Assembly: GCA_036345935.2 (NCBI GenBank)
Contig: JADWOT020001225.1
Coordinates: 248,001 to 312,000 of the forward strand
Length of the DNA stretch: 64,000 bases
Reading direction: 5' to 3'
Origin: Taenia hydatigena
Taxonomy: Eukaryota; Platyhelminthes; Cestoda; Cyclophyllidea; Taeniidae
Shown here: in pieces, positions 49,901 to 62,375 of the stretch
Position numbering within the stretch: the stretch's first letter is position 1
Layout of the letters: the number at the start of each line of letters is the position of its first letter
The notes under the pieces: model-generated
The model's input: only the letters and a program-made list of their open reading frames with translations
Told to the model about the DNA's origin: nothing
Databases searched by the model: none
Position numbers and translations under genes: made by a program

Positions 49901-52491
49901 GACTAGCCAACCAAAAGCTTGTTCCGCATTCTTTTGTTCCATTTATCTGTCTTTACCAGCAATCGAGTTCTTTAACTACTCAAGTACTATAGACAATCTT
50001 TTGATAAGGCCTATTTTGCTCAACAATCATCGCTTTGCGTTTTTAGATACCTCCACTGCAACTTTACCCGCTTAAATACTGTTAGCCAACATTCGGATGT
50101 ACCGCCTGCCAAGATACTATGGCTTTACATTTCAAATGCAATGTTCTGTATCCGAAATCCAACAATCTCTTCCGTGTAGTCTAAAGCCTTTAATCGATGC
50201 CGGTATGCAAAGTTCCCTTGCTGGCAATGGAGCATTCATAGTTGACTGTTATAAACCAGTGCAAAATTTCATTTGCAAAATATGGCTTAGGAGTTTTAAT
50301 ACAGAATAGTTTTTTTGGAGATTATAAATTATAAACTAACTAGTATTTGTGTATTCTCAATTCTTCTAATGGAAGTGATTATTACTTAGCCTTAAGCTGG
50401 TCTCGATGACAGTGGTCATTGTTTAAGTGAATGATATAACTAGGGGCAAAATCAAGATTCTCCCACCCGATCTCCAATGAAAGACGCCATAAGCTTGCTT
50501 AAAATTTTTGAAACCTGGTAAGGTTCGTACGCTTAATGGATGCTCTACTCAGCGTATTGCCTCCTGCTGTTTTACAGCATCTCCTCAGTTCATAAAACCC
50601 CTCTTTAATCTGACGTTCTTCAGACGTGTTGCGTCGTTAACCAGGGTGTTTTAAGGCTACCTGATAGTTTTTGAATGCCAGAAATCAAGTCTTCTCATTG
50701 TGCATGTGCTAGCACTAGACATTTTTTCTACCAGCCATCTTACAGAAGAATTCGATTGGACTGTTGCCATATTGTGCATTGCCAGCGAACTTCCGGCGCC
50801 GAACGCGTGATAATGGCAATACTTTGTGTTTAGGGGCCTACCGTACAATATTATATTTCACTCCATTCTGCTCCTGTAGATATTGCTATCAAAAAGTGAG
50901 TGGGTAGAAATTCCGTAAGCGCGCTGGAACGGTGGTTGTACCTCCACAGATGTTTGCGAGCACATCGTCAATCTTTTGTAATGGTTTTTCATTAATCGTT
51001 ACCATAATTTGTCCCCGTAATTTGTGAAATTTTAAATCACTTTGTCACTTTTATGTTTCTGATCGAGTGTCAACCCACAAGGCTATTTATAATTGTTTTG
51101 CTTAATAATATACAAAGTCGTCATGAGCGACGATCAAAATGATGCTTGACACCCATCAAGTCGACTGTGAAAGCAGTAGTAGTGGCAAGACATATCTGGC
51201 GCGTTCACCTATTGGTACGATACAGCATAATTAATAGAGCTGACGCACTACACTGGTGTAGGTGGTAAAATTCAATCAACATTTACGTTATCTGTTTCCG
51301 CACTTTCTCTAATCAGCAAAGTATGCTTTCTGCACTATTCATTGAGCCAGGATGTAATTTTTAGTTTGCGCTTATTTGCAATAACTCAAGCGGAGTTGCC
51401 CATTTTCGTTATGCTCTGAAGTAGTAATCGAGGAGCACAGGACTGCAAAGCAAGGCGTCGATCGGTCATTTAGCATCACAACATGCACTTAAAGTTATTG
51501 GTTAGCTGCGTACGGATGTCGAAAATGAACAAGAAAATATTATGATGCTTGTAATGGTATTTAAGATTTCAGAGCTTCTAGTAAAATATAACGGCTATCA
51601 GGGCAGAGTTTTGGTCGCTTGGGGGCTACAGCAGCGGTAGCCTTAGGTGTCTGCATAATAGCTAAATAATCAATATAACACCCGACCAAAATATTTTCAC
51701 CGATGCTGCGCAGACAAACGCTTGTTTCGTTGTCTCTCAATTTGCCATTTACGTATTCCATGCTCGATTTTTTCGAAGAATAACGTGTACTTCGTAAAAT
51801 CTGTACCCCTTAAGCACCGAAGAGGCAATGAATGGATCGCGACCCATGCCAATTTTGCAGATATAGTAAGAGGCACGCAAAGCGATGCAGTAGCGTAGCA
51901 GGATAAGCCCACGCAGTAACCCACTAAATCATTTTGAAACCTTAAAACTTACATGCCGGTAATTATATTTGAGCTCAATTGTTTGAATTTAGTCCTTTAG
52001 TCCTTTATGAGCCAAATGCAAACCATAGATCCTATTTTTATGCCGAATTACCGTACATAAAAAGTTTGCTTAGATATCAGTACTTAACCAATTGTCGGTT
52101 TCACCAATGCCATTGCTCGTCTTAAAATTAGGTGTTCTGCTTACACCAGCATATCGATGCACGTTGTCGTGTATAGGCTGTGTTTTAGCACTGTCTGACC
52201 GCTCACGAACAACAGATCTCATTAACTCTACTATTCAGGCACTGCCAAGTCTGTCTTAATATGTGGAAGGATATCGACTTGTGTCTGATCCTCAGACAAA
52301 AGTCACTTATTGCACAGCTTGGCTTCAGTTACAACTAGCCGTAGAATGCAATTAACTAAACTTACTAGGAACAAACGACTTCTTTTTGGACGCCAGTTGC
52401 CTGCAGAAAAAACACATTACTCTGCACGCTGCCAACGCTTGGTAACGCATGATTAACGAGGCAACAGGCTTCAGATCCTTTGCTGCTTCCA
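46985..52491. other. No recognised gene; one Ser-rich open segment
   Basis: A frame without ATG at 47315-47539 reads PHLSSDASSLSSRSTLEV then PTAQVPNGDE, with a GT following. Composition suits a cytoplasmic tail, and it lies 330 bases after the last recognised DUR3 exon, but no matching splice phase was found. The remaining sequence to 52.5 kb has frames under 80 codons and no repeats seen. Confidence 0.35.
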
Positions 52492-52696
52492 CTAACCCCA
52501 ATTTCTGAAATATGCAAGCGCTCGATTACACTCGGCACATTTAAAGGGTGTCAAAATCCTTAGCTTCTTCTCACATAAATCCGTGAATTCATTATATATA
52601 TCATTATCTTCTGCATTGAATATGACATGGTATGAATGTCCGTCAATGCCTTGGGAATCCTTAAGGCCCTCGGACCCTTGCGGTATTAGTAACACA
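52492..52696 (-). CDS. Possible terminal exon, unrecognised protein
   Basis: On the - strand an acceptor (ACTTTATTCAG) precedes VLLIPQGSEGLKDSQGIDGH, then YHVIFNAEDNDIYNEFTDLC and a charged stretch to a stop at 52492. Acidic and aromatic residues are well mixed, unlike neighbouring chance frames. No family recognised; upstream exons would lie at higher coordinates and none was found. Confidence 0.25.
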
Positions 52697-55600
52697 CTGA
52701 ATAAAGTGGCAGCACTGCCATTTCAGGTATTCCAGTGGCATCGAAAATTGACTAGTTTCTCTTAACATTAACTGCAATTCTCAGAAATTTCAATGTGTCA
52801 GCATTGAAAGTAGAGTGCCTCACGTAAATTCGCACAGAAGCACCTATTTTTGCATCAAAAAGTGAGAATGAATGAACAATGTTTCTTTTGATTTATAACT
52901 TGGCGAAGCTGGAAACCAATCGTAACCCTTGGAATTCTCCCACACTTTTGTTTTAGGCATTTGCGTCTGTTTTAATTTTAAAAGGACAATTGTGCATCGC
53001 TAGGTTTCCTTCTGCGCCAAACATATCCAAATAGCGATTTACTGCCGCCTTCATGGGATTATTTTGATTGGTTACGAGCACAACGAGATGTAGCTACAAT
53101 TTTTTCATATTTAACAAACATAGCGGTATGCTTAAAGGCCGTCGTTAAGTTTAGAAGGCTGGGTAGGGGAATAGAAAGCACATGTAAATTGTTGTAACAA
53201 GTTCTGAATGTTCAAATAATCTAAAAGTCAAGACAAAACAAAAGTCCTTATTGTGAGAAAAGAATGCAGCGCAAGATATGAAAAGTAAAAATAGTAAGAA
53301 TAAAGGCGGATATACAATGTTTCGGAACAAAAGTTTTCGGAAAGGAAGAGATATACTTTGATACTGTTGGAAAGTACATTTGCCGATTTTGCACCACAGG
53401 AATTCTAATTTTGCACTTAGTTTTTGCCAAATGCCGATAATTGGGTGAAAAGCAAAAATTTTGTTGCCAAGCTTGGACGTCGAATCAGCGACTGCATCTG
53501 CCGCATAGAACAGCAATCGCTTACTTCATGAGTATAATGAATTGCAGTGCTGATGTCAAACGTTTCGCTACCTATGAAATTCGCTTAAGCAGAAGAATGA
53601 CGCTTCGCTCGAGGATCTGGGGATACGATGAAATTAAACAAATAATATTGTTTTCAATAGCTAAATGGAAGTAGGAGCAAGCTAAGAACGTGTTTATGCG
53701 CCACTTTTCTGTAGTAAGCATGTTTAATTGAAACCCGTTAAAAAGAATTGTCGCAGCAATGGCATTTAAACCTTTATATTTGTAAATTAGCAAGTATTTG
53801 ATTTGTTACACAACGCTAACCATCAGATTGATCAACGATGCTGCCCATGAATCGCGTGAAGGCGTTGGCTTAAATTACGTAGTTTTGAAAAGAATTGATA
53901 ACAATGACGGCATTAAAGCATAGTCTTTACTTAAAAACAGAAAGGTTAGAGCTTGCGGACCGCTGATGAATATTAGAGCACATTAGTTTGCAAAATAGAT
54001 GGAAGCGTTATCTGTGAATTGCTGAACTTGCTCCCATGAAAATCAGAAGTGTGCGTTTTAAAGCTGTCTTCACTTGCGGATGATGCACTGCGGTGATGGC
54101 ACTTAAATGATCTAATGTCTGGAAGACAAAATTTGGCGATCATTCTACTCATCCTCGTTCACCAACGCAGCTGGTTTATTTGCAATGCTATATTTTGCGA
54201 AACACTACTTGTGAAACTAAAACCAATGTTTTGGCATGTCCTAAAGTCGCGTAGCCGAAAAACATGCTTGAGTTTCCGTTTTTTAAGCATCAACAACGTA
54301 GTAATCAAGCATGACAGCTTGTACTTCTCCATATGCACCGAAAACTTGCAACTGTACTGCTATCGTTAATGCTGCCAGTTAAACTTAAAAGTCAACGTCA
54401 ATTTAATTTGACAGCGAAGTTTTCGTTTTGAAGCCATTGCGTGTTGGATCTATCATTGTTTCAGAAAATGGTGAATGGATTTACTGCATGCCAGGCCCTA
54501 GTGTAATTCATATAGTGACCTGAATAAGAGTTCTCCCAGGTTTCCACGATCCAAGCTCACTTTGCTGAAAGTGATTGAATAGGGCATGCACGTCATTTCG
54601 CTACTCAGATATGTAAAGAGGACTAATATCTCAATCGCGTTTCTTGTTTTTAATGGATTCAAAGTCGCATGCATTTTGGAGAGTGCACCATTTATTAGTC
54701 ATGCACTCTATGCAAGCTGCGGTGGCAAACTTATTAACGTCAGGCTTAGATGTACATCAGAATAGCTAGAAGGGCGAATAAAATTATCACTATTCGATTA
54801 ACAATTGAGTGGAAATAATTGGATTGGTATTTTAATTACTTTGTGTTAACAGCGGTCGCAGTTTAAACGATGTGGGTAAATCAAACCCATATAAAGGCCG
54901 GATCACCCTTTTAGTTTATTTAAGCTCCGACAAAAGAGCAAATTCTTTGTTATTAAAATCTACGCATTTTGACTGACTGCAATTTCCCAAGGTCCCTGGG
55001 TCAAAAATTATGGTCATAAAAATGACAGTGAAGCGAACACTGTGTGAAGAACCATTTCTCAGAATTCGTCAATTAAGGTGCCATAGTATTCTAAGAGCAA
55101 CGCCAAAGGCTTCCATATTGTCTTTGATATTTATTCCATGAGGATGCAACAAACTATTCGACACGATGAACCAAGGGTACGCCTGCATGACCGCAATGCT
55201 CTGTACATGCTGTTTTCTTGATCCCCACAAAGGAACAAGTTGGATGACCAATCCTTCTGCCTTGTGCATGCCATTTTATCACAAAACATAAAAAAAGATC
55301 ATAAACTTCAGCATTGATCTTCCAATTCAGCAATGGCTAGTATCCACCGAGTTGTAAGCCACTGAATTAAATTAGAAGCTGCTGCAAGGCTTATCATGCC
55401 TTCCAGAACAAAGCTAGTCACTTTACGCAAATCATGGCACCTCCCATTTTTGTGCTGCTTTTTGCTACTAGTCGCAATGCAAACAGTTATCAGGCTGCAC
55501 CAGTTTTGAGCTAATCTGACGAGGTTGGCCTAGATAGAAAGAAGTCATTGAGCTAGAGAAGGTTAGGCCTTATTTTTGATCCTATGGGCTGTGCCCGATT

Positions 55601-56557
55601 CATTGTCAACTTTCAGTTTATTAGCGGGTAGGGTCTTATTCGTTTAGCCAAATAATCTATGGTGAAGTGATTGGTTATCTTGTGTGGGTTGCAGCAACGA
55701 GGAATTTGGCGGATTTTTTGTGAAATTTCGGTCTCATATTATAACCATGTCTACAAGCATCCATGCGTTAAAAGCAGCTCAACGAAAATTCAGGATGTGC
55801 GCTTTTTAGTGCTTTATGTATTTTGAGGCACTAAAACTGACGTCTTCCTTGCTGATTAAAAAGTCTAGAATCTGAACAGGTCAACATACGATGCACACCA
55901 AATGCACTCCGCGTATTCCGCTAGGTCATCATCCCTCTGCGTATTTGCAGAAGTAGAATCAGCCCACTATTATCAAGCCGATTCGAATGCGAGAGAAGTG
56001 ATTTGTCGTTTTGCCAGCATATGCTTGTCGTAAACAACTTCTGCTGCACAGTAAATTTATTACAGTTCTGCTTATCGGTTTCAAATCAAAGAGGAATAAG
56101 AGTATTTGGAAAATTCCCGCAAGTAGAGTGATTAAAAATGTTTTAATATGTTGCCTTTATCTTACACTATGAGAACGCACTTGATTTATGCTAACTAGAT
56201 TCTTGGCTGCATACTCTGAAGCACTAGAAAATTTGCGAGTTGGACCAAATGGGTTTTAACGGCTGAAGTCTTGCACGGAGTACAAGTTGAAGTCGCTTTG
56301 GGGCATTAAGATAACTTATTTAGTTGCATGACTGCCTGATTATTTAGCAGCACAGATATGGTCTTAGAATTAGCTTTACATTATTTTGCTGGTCGCATTC
56401 CTCAGGAAGCTCCACCTCTTAAAAGTCCGTCAAATTTATGCAACTGTCGTCATCGCATTCCACTGCCTGCCTAATCTCCCAAACTCTCAATGTATTCTAT
56501 AGTCACTTTTCCAATTTTGTCTCCTGCATAGTGATTTCTTTTCCTTCCTCTCGTTAG
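52697..56557. other. No recognised gene; expected site of upstream exons of the EMAPII-domain gene
   Basis: A 121-codon - strand frame (53151-53516) and an 84-codon + strand frame (54115-54369) show no domain. The exon encoding the first strands of the OB fold (D-x-R-V-G-x-I-x-x-x-x-x-H-P-x-A-D) should precede 56558, but I did not find it. Confidence 0.4.
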
Positions 56558-56804
56558 GTGGACCTAGGTAAAGGCGGCATTCGCACCATGGTCAGCGGTC
56601 TCATGCCACATGTACCCATTGAGAAGATGCAAGGATTAGTGGGCATCTCTGTGTGCAATCTCAAACCTGTCAAGATGCGTGGTATCGAGTCGCAGGGTAT
56701 GCTGATGTGCGCCGGTGACACTAATGGTAGAGTGGAACCTCTAATTATTGAGGCTCTGACAGAGCCAGCGCTGAGTGGCAGGGTCCACGTGGAGGGCTAT
56801 CCTG
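56558..56804 (+). CDS. EMAPII-like tRNA-binding domain exon (AIMP1 or TyrRS C-terminus)
   Basis: This OB-fold domain binds tRNA without sequence specificity and sits at the C-terminus of AIMP1/p43, a scaffold of the multi-synthetase complex, and of animal tyrosyl-tRNA synthetase. The exon starts after acceptor CTCGTTAG and reads VDLGKGGIRTMVSGL, HVPIEKMQ, VCNLKPVKMRGIESQGMLMC, RVEPL and VEGYPG, ending at donor GTGAGT (56805). SQGMLMCA with VEPL is nearer to the synthetase form, while YPGEPD across the junction is nearer to AIMP1, so I do not choose. The exon is clean, with no stop. The last base joins GC of the next exon to keep Gly-Glu-Pro in frame. The first part of the OB fold and any catalytic domain are absent from the window as far as I can see. 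Confidence 0.85.
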
Positions 56805-57934
56805 GTGAGTTAAAGCCACATTCTATTATAGAGTCTCTGGCTTTAGAGGCATGCTGTTTATCGCCTCCGTCACATCTGTATCAACTTAGGATAATATACT
56901 GAAGGCTGCGAGAATAGTGCCAAATTTCTAATGGTTTTCCAATCTTGAAGTTGCATTGGCATTTGCTTTCAAGTGATGGCCTGGGTTTTCAAGGAGCTTT
57001 GAAACATTTTGAGACTTCGAAAGGGCATTCAGTTTGTTCCTCGACTAGTCGATAATTCACCATAAGCCCATTTAAGATCTTAAGAGCTGTTTACACAAGT
57101 GAGATAATAAAAGCTAGTTTTATGGTATTTCTTGGTCTTTCAGGTTTAGAAATCAAATGCTTTAGGAAGCGTCATTAGAAGAAGGGCTTCGTTCTAACTC
57201 AAAGAACCGCTGCATGTCTGCAATGAAAATGATCGTTGGTTGCTGTACGTGTTTCGTTATCCCTGCTTCCCATTTTAATACTTAATACTTTGATATTTTG
57301 ATTTTTAATGTTTTATTTTACGAAGGATCAAGGGTACGCGGATTTCGTCATTATTGCTTGCGCATATGTGAAACCATTTTCTCTTCTATTTCCAAACGGA
57401 AATAATGAAATACATTGCACAACCTACGTAATCAATTAGAGAGCATAATTCGCAAGTAAGTATCTACTGCTTTCTGAAGAATACGTGACGCGTTCATCCC
57501 TTTCTGCATACCTGCCGCATTCACATCAGCACTAATGTCGGCGAATATCGGTAAATTAAGTTCTTTTGTATGCAACATTTACTAATCAGGAGAGCCTAAA
57601 GCGATTGCAAAATCCGAGACGTTCCAGGACATCCAGAAATCAGACAAGAATAAGAAAGCTTCTGGTGGATTTGTTGAGGTCGCAGACGTCCACTATAGCA
57701 CAGATTGGTGGGTTTACAATGACTGTGTGAAACGTCTACCTCATGGATGCCTCGGATGATAAAATGGTGATGTGTCACCGCCATTTACTGCAGTAATGCA
57801 CTTTGTAACTTTTAATTGATTTTAGGCCATGAATTTTCTTCGGTGGTAGTGAGCGATAAAGATTCTCGTTCGTGAGAATTCCACTTTACTCAAGTAGCTC
57901 AGCTCATTTTACTTCTTTCACGCCTTCCTTCTAG
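56805..57934 (+). other. Intron of the EMAPII-domain gene
   Basis: 1130 bases. It contains a second acceptor-like site at 57590 (TACTAATCAG) followed by GAGAGCCT, which would also give Gly-Glu-Pro in the same phase, but the continuation does not resemble the domain. Confidence 0.5.
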
Positions 57935-58318
57935 GCGAACCAGATGCTCGACTTCACCCCAAGAAGATAGAGAGAGCAAGGGATGCCTGACATGCGCGTG
58001 GACGGTGCGCAAAAAGCCACTTACAAGAGTGTGTTTCAAAAGCTGAGGAGCAGTCCCGATGCTGTCATCAAGGCCCATCACTTTAATGGATGCACAGATC
58101 TCCTAGGCAGAGCGTGTAATTCAATGTGCTCCTGTTTTTTTAGTTGTTCTTTCAAAGCAAAGGTAGTCTCGTGTCAAGTACTAGCGTCTGTATTTTTGGA
58201 CAGGTGGTATGTTTTCTTTAAAAATTATGAATGCAAGGATTTTGCCACAATTAGCAGGATGCGTCAAAGAAAGCCGTGTAGTTACATCACTTTGGCTCAA
58301 ACTCACGAGCGCTCATAG
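57935..58318 (+). pseudogene. EMAPII-like domain, last exon, with a one-base frame break
   Basis: After acceptor CTTCCTTCTAG the phase-matched frame reads GEPDARLHPKKIERARDA and hits TGA at 57985. The family continues PKKKIWExxQPDLxxxxxxxATYKGxxF. Exactly that continuation is present in the next frame: PDMRVDGAQKATYKSVFQKL, then AVIKAHHFNG, near the expected end of the domain. So one base has been gained or lost near 57970-57982, in the AGAGAGAGCAAGGG stretch. The second frame stays open to 58316, but beyond about 58110 it no longer resembles the family. Either a base error in a purine-rich run or a disabled gene. Confidence 0.7.
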
Positions 58319-58653
58319 CAATTTGAGAATGAGCTGACAAATAGGCCTGTTTCCTACAATACCCACCAACGGGACTAAGGCTCCCTTGTTATGGCATACT
58401 CATGACAGGTAGATCGACTTGTAGAAAGATTAATCATAAAGCTTTAGTGGTGAACCAAGGGAAGGGAGTTTCGAAATTTATCGCAAAAATGGTTTTATAG
58501 TTAAGAATGCTTCACGATCCACGTGTCTGTAAACCAAAGTTGGTCAGCTGAAGATTAAGGGATAGAAGCACGTGCTCATACTTGTTTTCGTGTGACATCT
58601 CTTCGTTGATGGTTCTGATCTAAAGGACTATAACTAGGCATGTCTGATTACAG

Positions 58654-58798
58654 TGCTTTGACGATGTAAGTCCCAAATTGCATGAGTCATTCGTTGGCGA
58701 TTCGACCAACTCAGCAACAATAGGAAGAAAGGCCGAATGCGCAAAGTCTAAACGAGCTGAAATCACTAGGACAGAGGATGTCGATGGCTGGATTACAT
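58654..58798 (+). CDS. Possible internal exon, unrecognised protein
   Basis: Acceptor CTGATTACAG and donor GTAAGA at 58799 frame an open 145-base segment reading DDVSPKLHESFVGDSTNSAT then KSKRAEITRTEDVDGWIT. Hydrophilic, Ser/Thr/Lys/Glu-rich, coding-like. The open frame continues past the donor to 59061, but composition changes there. No family recognised; it could belong to a new gene starting after the EMAPII-domain gene. Confidence 0.3.
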
Positions 58799-60283
58799 GT
58801 AAGATCTCTGGCTTTTTCTTACCATTAGGGCTCTTGCGTCGGTTCGGGTTAGTACAGACTTGGCTGATGATGATGGAAATCTCAACACTGCTGGTCCAGT
58901 TTATCCCACTTTGCTTATCTACTCCTGCTTTACACTATTGTCCTCTCCATTCGTCTCCTACTGCCTCATTTAATTGTGCTCCTACTTCAACGCAACCCAG
59001 TCTGGACTCTAAAATAACCTTGGTTGCTAACACATTAAGTGAAGCGGCTTTCAGCCATTAATGATTTCCTGAAAAAGATATCGTGTCCTGGATTTAAACT
59101 ATTCACAGCAAGTGGCTTTATTTTTTAACAAAAGACCTGCCAATGAACCGAAGGAATCTGCATGGTTGCTATCCCCCTTCTTACTTCGTACCTCAAACTC
59201 TTATCAGTATGCTTTGCTGAGCCTATTCGGCAAATTTAATGAAAAGTAGCGATATGGAAGGCAATTTATTTTGATTTTATTGAGCTGACACCAAAGAATG
59301 TCTCCCACATGCAGTCGAAAGTCACCATAGCTAACTACCGTGGATGCTGACGCATTGGACCATTTGTGATAGACTGAAAGGCATCACAATTCTGAATTGA
59401 AAGCATTAAAGCTTTATGTAATGCATTTGTTAAGACTGAATGTCATCAGCTGGTAAGGTAAAAGAGGAAGACACATGGCCTTTATTTTCATGTTTTTAAC
59501 TACCAATACAAAATTTGATTTCGGTTTATGAAGATGTCTGAAATTAATATTGTTACCTAAATTATGTTAAGAGATTGAAATCCACTTAAACCAGAGCTTT
59601 ATTAAAATGTTCCTTAAATATTGCTCGCCAGCATAGTTGTTGGCAAAAATCATTATCAGCTACATCAATTTGACAAATGCAAACGTAGACTTCTAACTGT
59701 TTGATTTTCCGGGCAAGTGCTTTTTTTCAATGGAACGTCTTAACTGTACTCTAGATACCTGCAGCTGCAGGCCAATACTGTGCACAAAATTAAGGACATA
59801 TAATTATTCGTTTGGCGGTTATATCAAGATGGTTGCAAAGCGGATGGATTTTACTTACCACAAACAGGCATGTAAATGGAATAGAAATAGCGATTACTCA
59901 CCCAGCGCCGACTGACGTCGTCTAAATTTAGTTATTTTAGGGATTAAATTCGTCTCGATGGTATATGGCGCAACTGATTTCCGCTTTTTTTAATAAAGGA
60001 AATTGTTTTAGCCAAATTGTGACAAAAGCAGATTTGGATACCAAAATGGAAGCATTCCTTAAGAAATGAAAGCTACTGACTTGCTCTAATGCCACCGAAA
60101 TGGCTGTCAAGATAGTTGTATTTATAGACATGCTTGAAGGAATATGATGCTTTAAAGCAAAGTCTGTTCTGAATTTCTGCACTCATAGACCGACTGTTCT
60201 TGAAGAAATACCTTTGTTTGTTTTACTATTGGCCTTTGTCTTTAAAGTTTGCTTCGTGCCGGCACTGGTGGTTCCTTTGCCCT
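58799..60283. other. No recognised gene
   Basis: Short open frames only (61 codons at 59730-59915, 81 codons on the - strand at 59937-60182). AT-rich; nothing recognised. Confidence 0.4.
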
Positions 60284-60555
60284 TCAAGGAATTGCTACGT
60301 TTGTTTCGATGCACCCGCGTAGCCGATGTTCTGACGCCCATAGTAATTGCAACTGCCATCGAGGGTCGCCGTACTTTGGACCATTATACACAGTATTCGG
60401 ATCCATCGCCGTGATATTTTTGATCTTATTAATGTCGCATTGATACTCAAAGGGTCCCTCTTGCGACAGCTCTCTAGATGTCAATGCTCTCTCACTTTGA
60501 ATGGGGACAAATTTCGCCCAAGTTCGATCGGACAAGTTTGCATCTGTTACTGAAC
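60284..60555 (-). CDS. Possible exon, unrecognised protein
   Basis: On the - strand an acceptor-like CGCTACTTAG precedes GSVTDANLSDRTWAKFVPIQ, with later AMDPNTVYNGPKYGDPRWQL, and the frame is open for 90 codons to a stop at 60284. GC content is higher than in the flanks. Both other strand frames are partly open too (hydrophobic run GSIAVIFLILL on +), so the strand is not certain. No family recognised. Confidence 0.27.
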
Positions 60556-60943
60556 CTAAGTAGCGAATGCGCATCTTTTAACTGCAACATTTTCTAAATA
60601 AAAAGCGCAAAACTGCTGCTTCTCATATGCCACCAAGCCTAATTCAAGCGACTAGCATAACTAGGTGTTAGATGTGATGACGCAGGGTTCGGATAATAAT
60701 TTGGATTCTAAAAAGTCAATGACAGGAGAAATTCTGAGGCTTACCAGTTACACGTATGACCAGCTGGCTGAGATCGTTGGTCTTTATTGCAAGGATATTC
60801 CTTGTGATGTTGGGTTTTAGGTTGGACATCGCTTTTGGCATGCACTAGTTCAGCGGACCTGATTGCGCTTTCGTCACAATTAAGGAAGGTGAAAATTTGG
60901 TTACTCGTCACACAATTCATCGTACCTTATTCCGGGTCGGTAA

Positions 60944-61358
60944 CGGCTGCTTTGTGCAACCCTAAGCTCTAATGGCAGTACAAGCGAACTAAACGAAGTA
61001 TCGAAAGGTGCAGTTGAAAAACTGGGTCGCTTACTCACTCTACCGCCACATGTGCAGTCTAAACGACCGACTCCTTGACGTCTCCTTGAGAATTGAACGT
61101 GAGTTCTAAGTCTCAAAATCCCGAATGCTGACCACCACATAATGGTATCGTCACCGCTGTTACCACCACGGCAGATGTGATGACCACCACCTTACTCATC
61201 GACCATCGTCGCCGGCTGGCATGTCTGCTTCGGAAGGCATCTACAGCAAACACAGTCACTACCACTGCTACAGGCGTCATTGGAAGCAGAAGCAATTTAT
61301 ACGTAAGGAAGCATTAACACTACCAATGCGAAATCAATACGATTCCACAAAAACATGA
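60944..61358 (+). other. Coding-like region with several broken frames
   Basis: One + frame at 60944-61078 reads SSNGSTSELNEVSKGAVEKL then LPPHVQSKRPTP and stops. Another + frame is open from 61143 to 61355, His/Tyr/Arg/Ser-rich (RPSSPAGMSASEGIYSKHSH); a third + frame is open over much of the same stretch (TTTADVMTTTLL), and the - strand too. GC is raised. I suspect remnants of a gene interrupted by stops or frameshifts, but cannot name it. Confidence 0.22.
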
Positions 61359-62375
61359 ACACGGTTTCCTTTCAGCTTCTCTATTTGGTCTGTATTTAAT
61401 AGTCACTGCATTTGCAAAGAATCGGCACGGCCGCTTGTGCATGCACTTTGGCCCATTCATCCGTCAAAAAGGCACTTGCCACACCACTGCGCTGTGGTGA
61501 TTATTTAGAATGCGGAAAGAAGGAAGATACATAAGCGGTGCTAAACAAGCTAAGTACTGGGGCATGAATGCAACCCACGAAAATGGAGGTGACGAAAAAA
61601 TAGGTGCAAGGGAGTATGCCAATCGGAAAACAAAACATGTATAGAAATAAAAATCTAACAACTAGCCAAGATAATAGGGTGCAAGGTGTCGCTAAAAGTG
61701 AAAAGTAAACCTTACACTTTCAGGCTTTGTTTGCTTGACCAACCAAAATTTGGCTCGAAATTTCATTGCTTGCATTTTCGTAAATAACTGCTTATGAGAG
61801 AATCCTAGTGTGCTGACTTTAGAAATCAAGAATTGGTAGCTTCCTTAATGAATGGAGGTAAAAATTTGTGATAGACGAATGTTTTCCTTTTTAAGAAAAT
61901 CGATATCTGGATGATTGCAGCCAGTCTAGCCCTGACAGGGCAGAAAAATGTAGCAAGGATATTTTGAAGCGATTCGCTGCTAATCACCCTATGCGCAGAC
62001 AATATCCATTTTCAAACCACTAAACCACGTACTTATATTATAAGCCACGCCTGCGTCCGTGAACTCGCTAAGAGTTGAACTAAAAAGAAACAGAAACACG
62101 TGGATACTATCATTTAAGGTTGTGAAACGAATATTCAGCACAAATGCTTATCAACGGCTAGACGGTAAGGTGAAAAATTGTATCCATCGAACTGCTTGCA
62201 GACCGACGCAAAATCTGGGGTGTTAAGGCATTCAACTAGCAAGGCGAGTATTTTAGAAATCTTTACTAAGAGTTGCGGGTAAAAATTGTGCTCTCTCTTG
62301 TTTAATGACAGAAACCAACGAACATGGTGCTAAAAGTAATAAAACGGAGTGATCTTTTTTAAATTGCCAAGGCAG
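61359..62375. other. No recognised gene
   Basis: AT-rich; nothing beyond chance open frames of 65 codons or fewer. Confidence 0.4.

Noticed and set aside
53151..53516. 121-codon - strand frame rich in Phe and Leu
   Set aside because: Composition reflects T-rich DNA; no domain, signal or splice context.
60249..60443. + strand frame with hydrophobic end GSIAVIFLILL
   Set aside because: Overlaps a longer - strand candidate and has no family resemblance; strand unresolved, so not listed separately.
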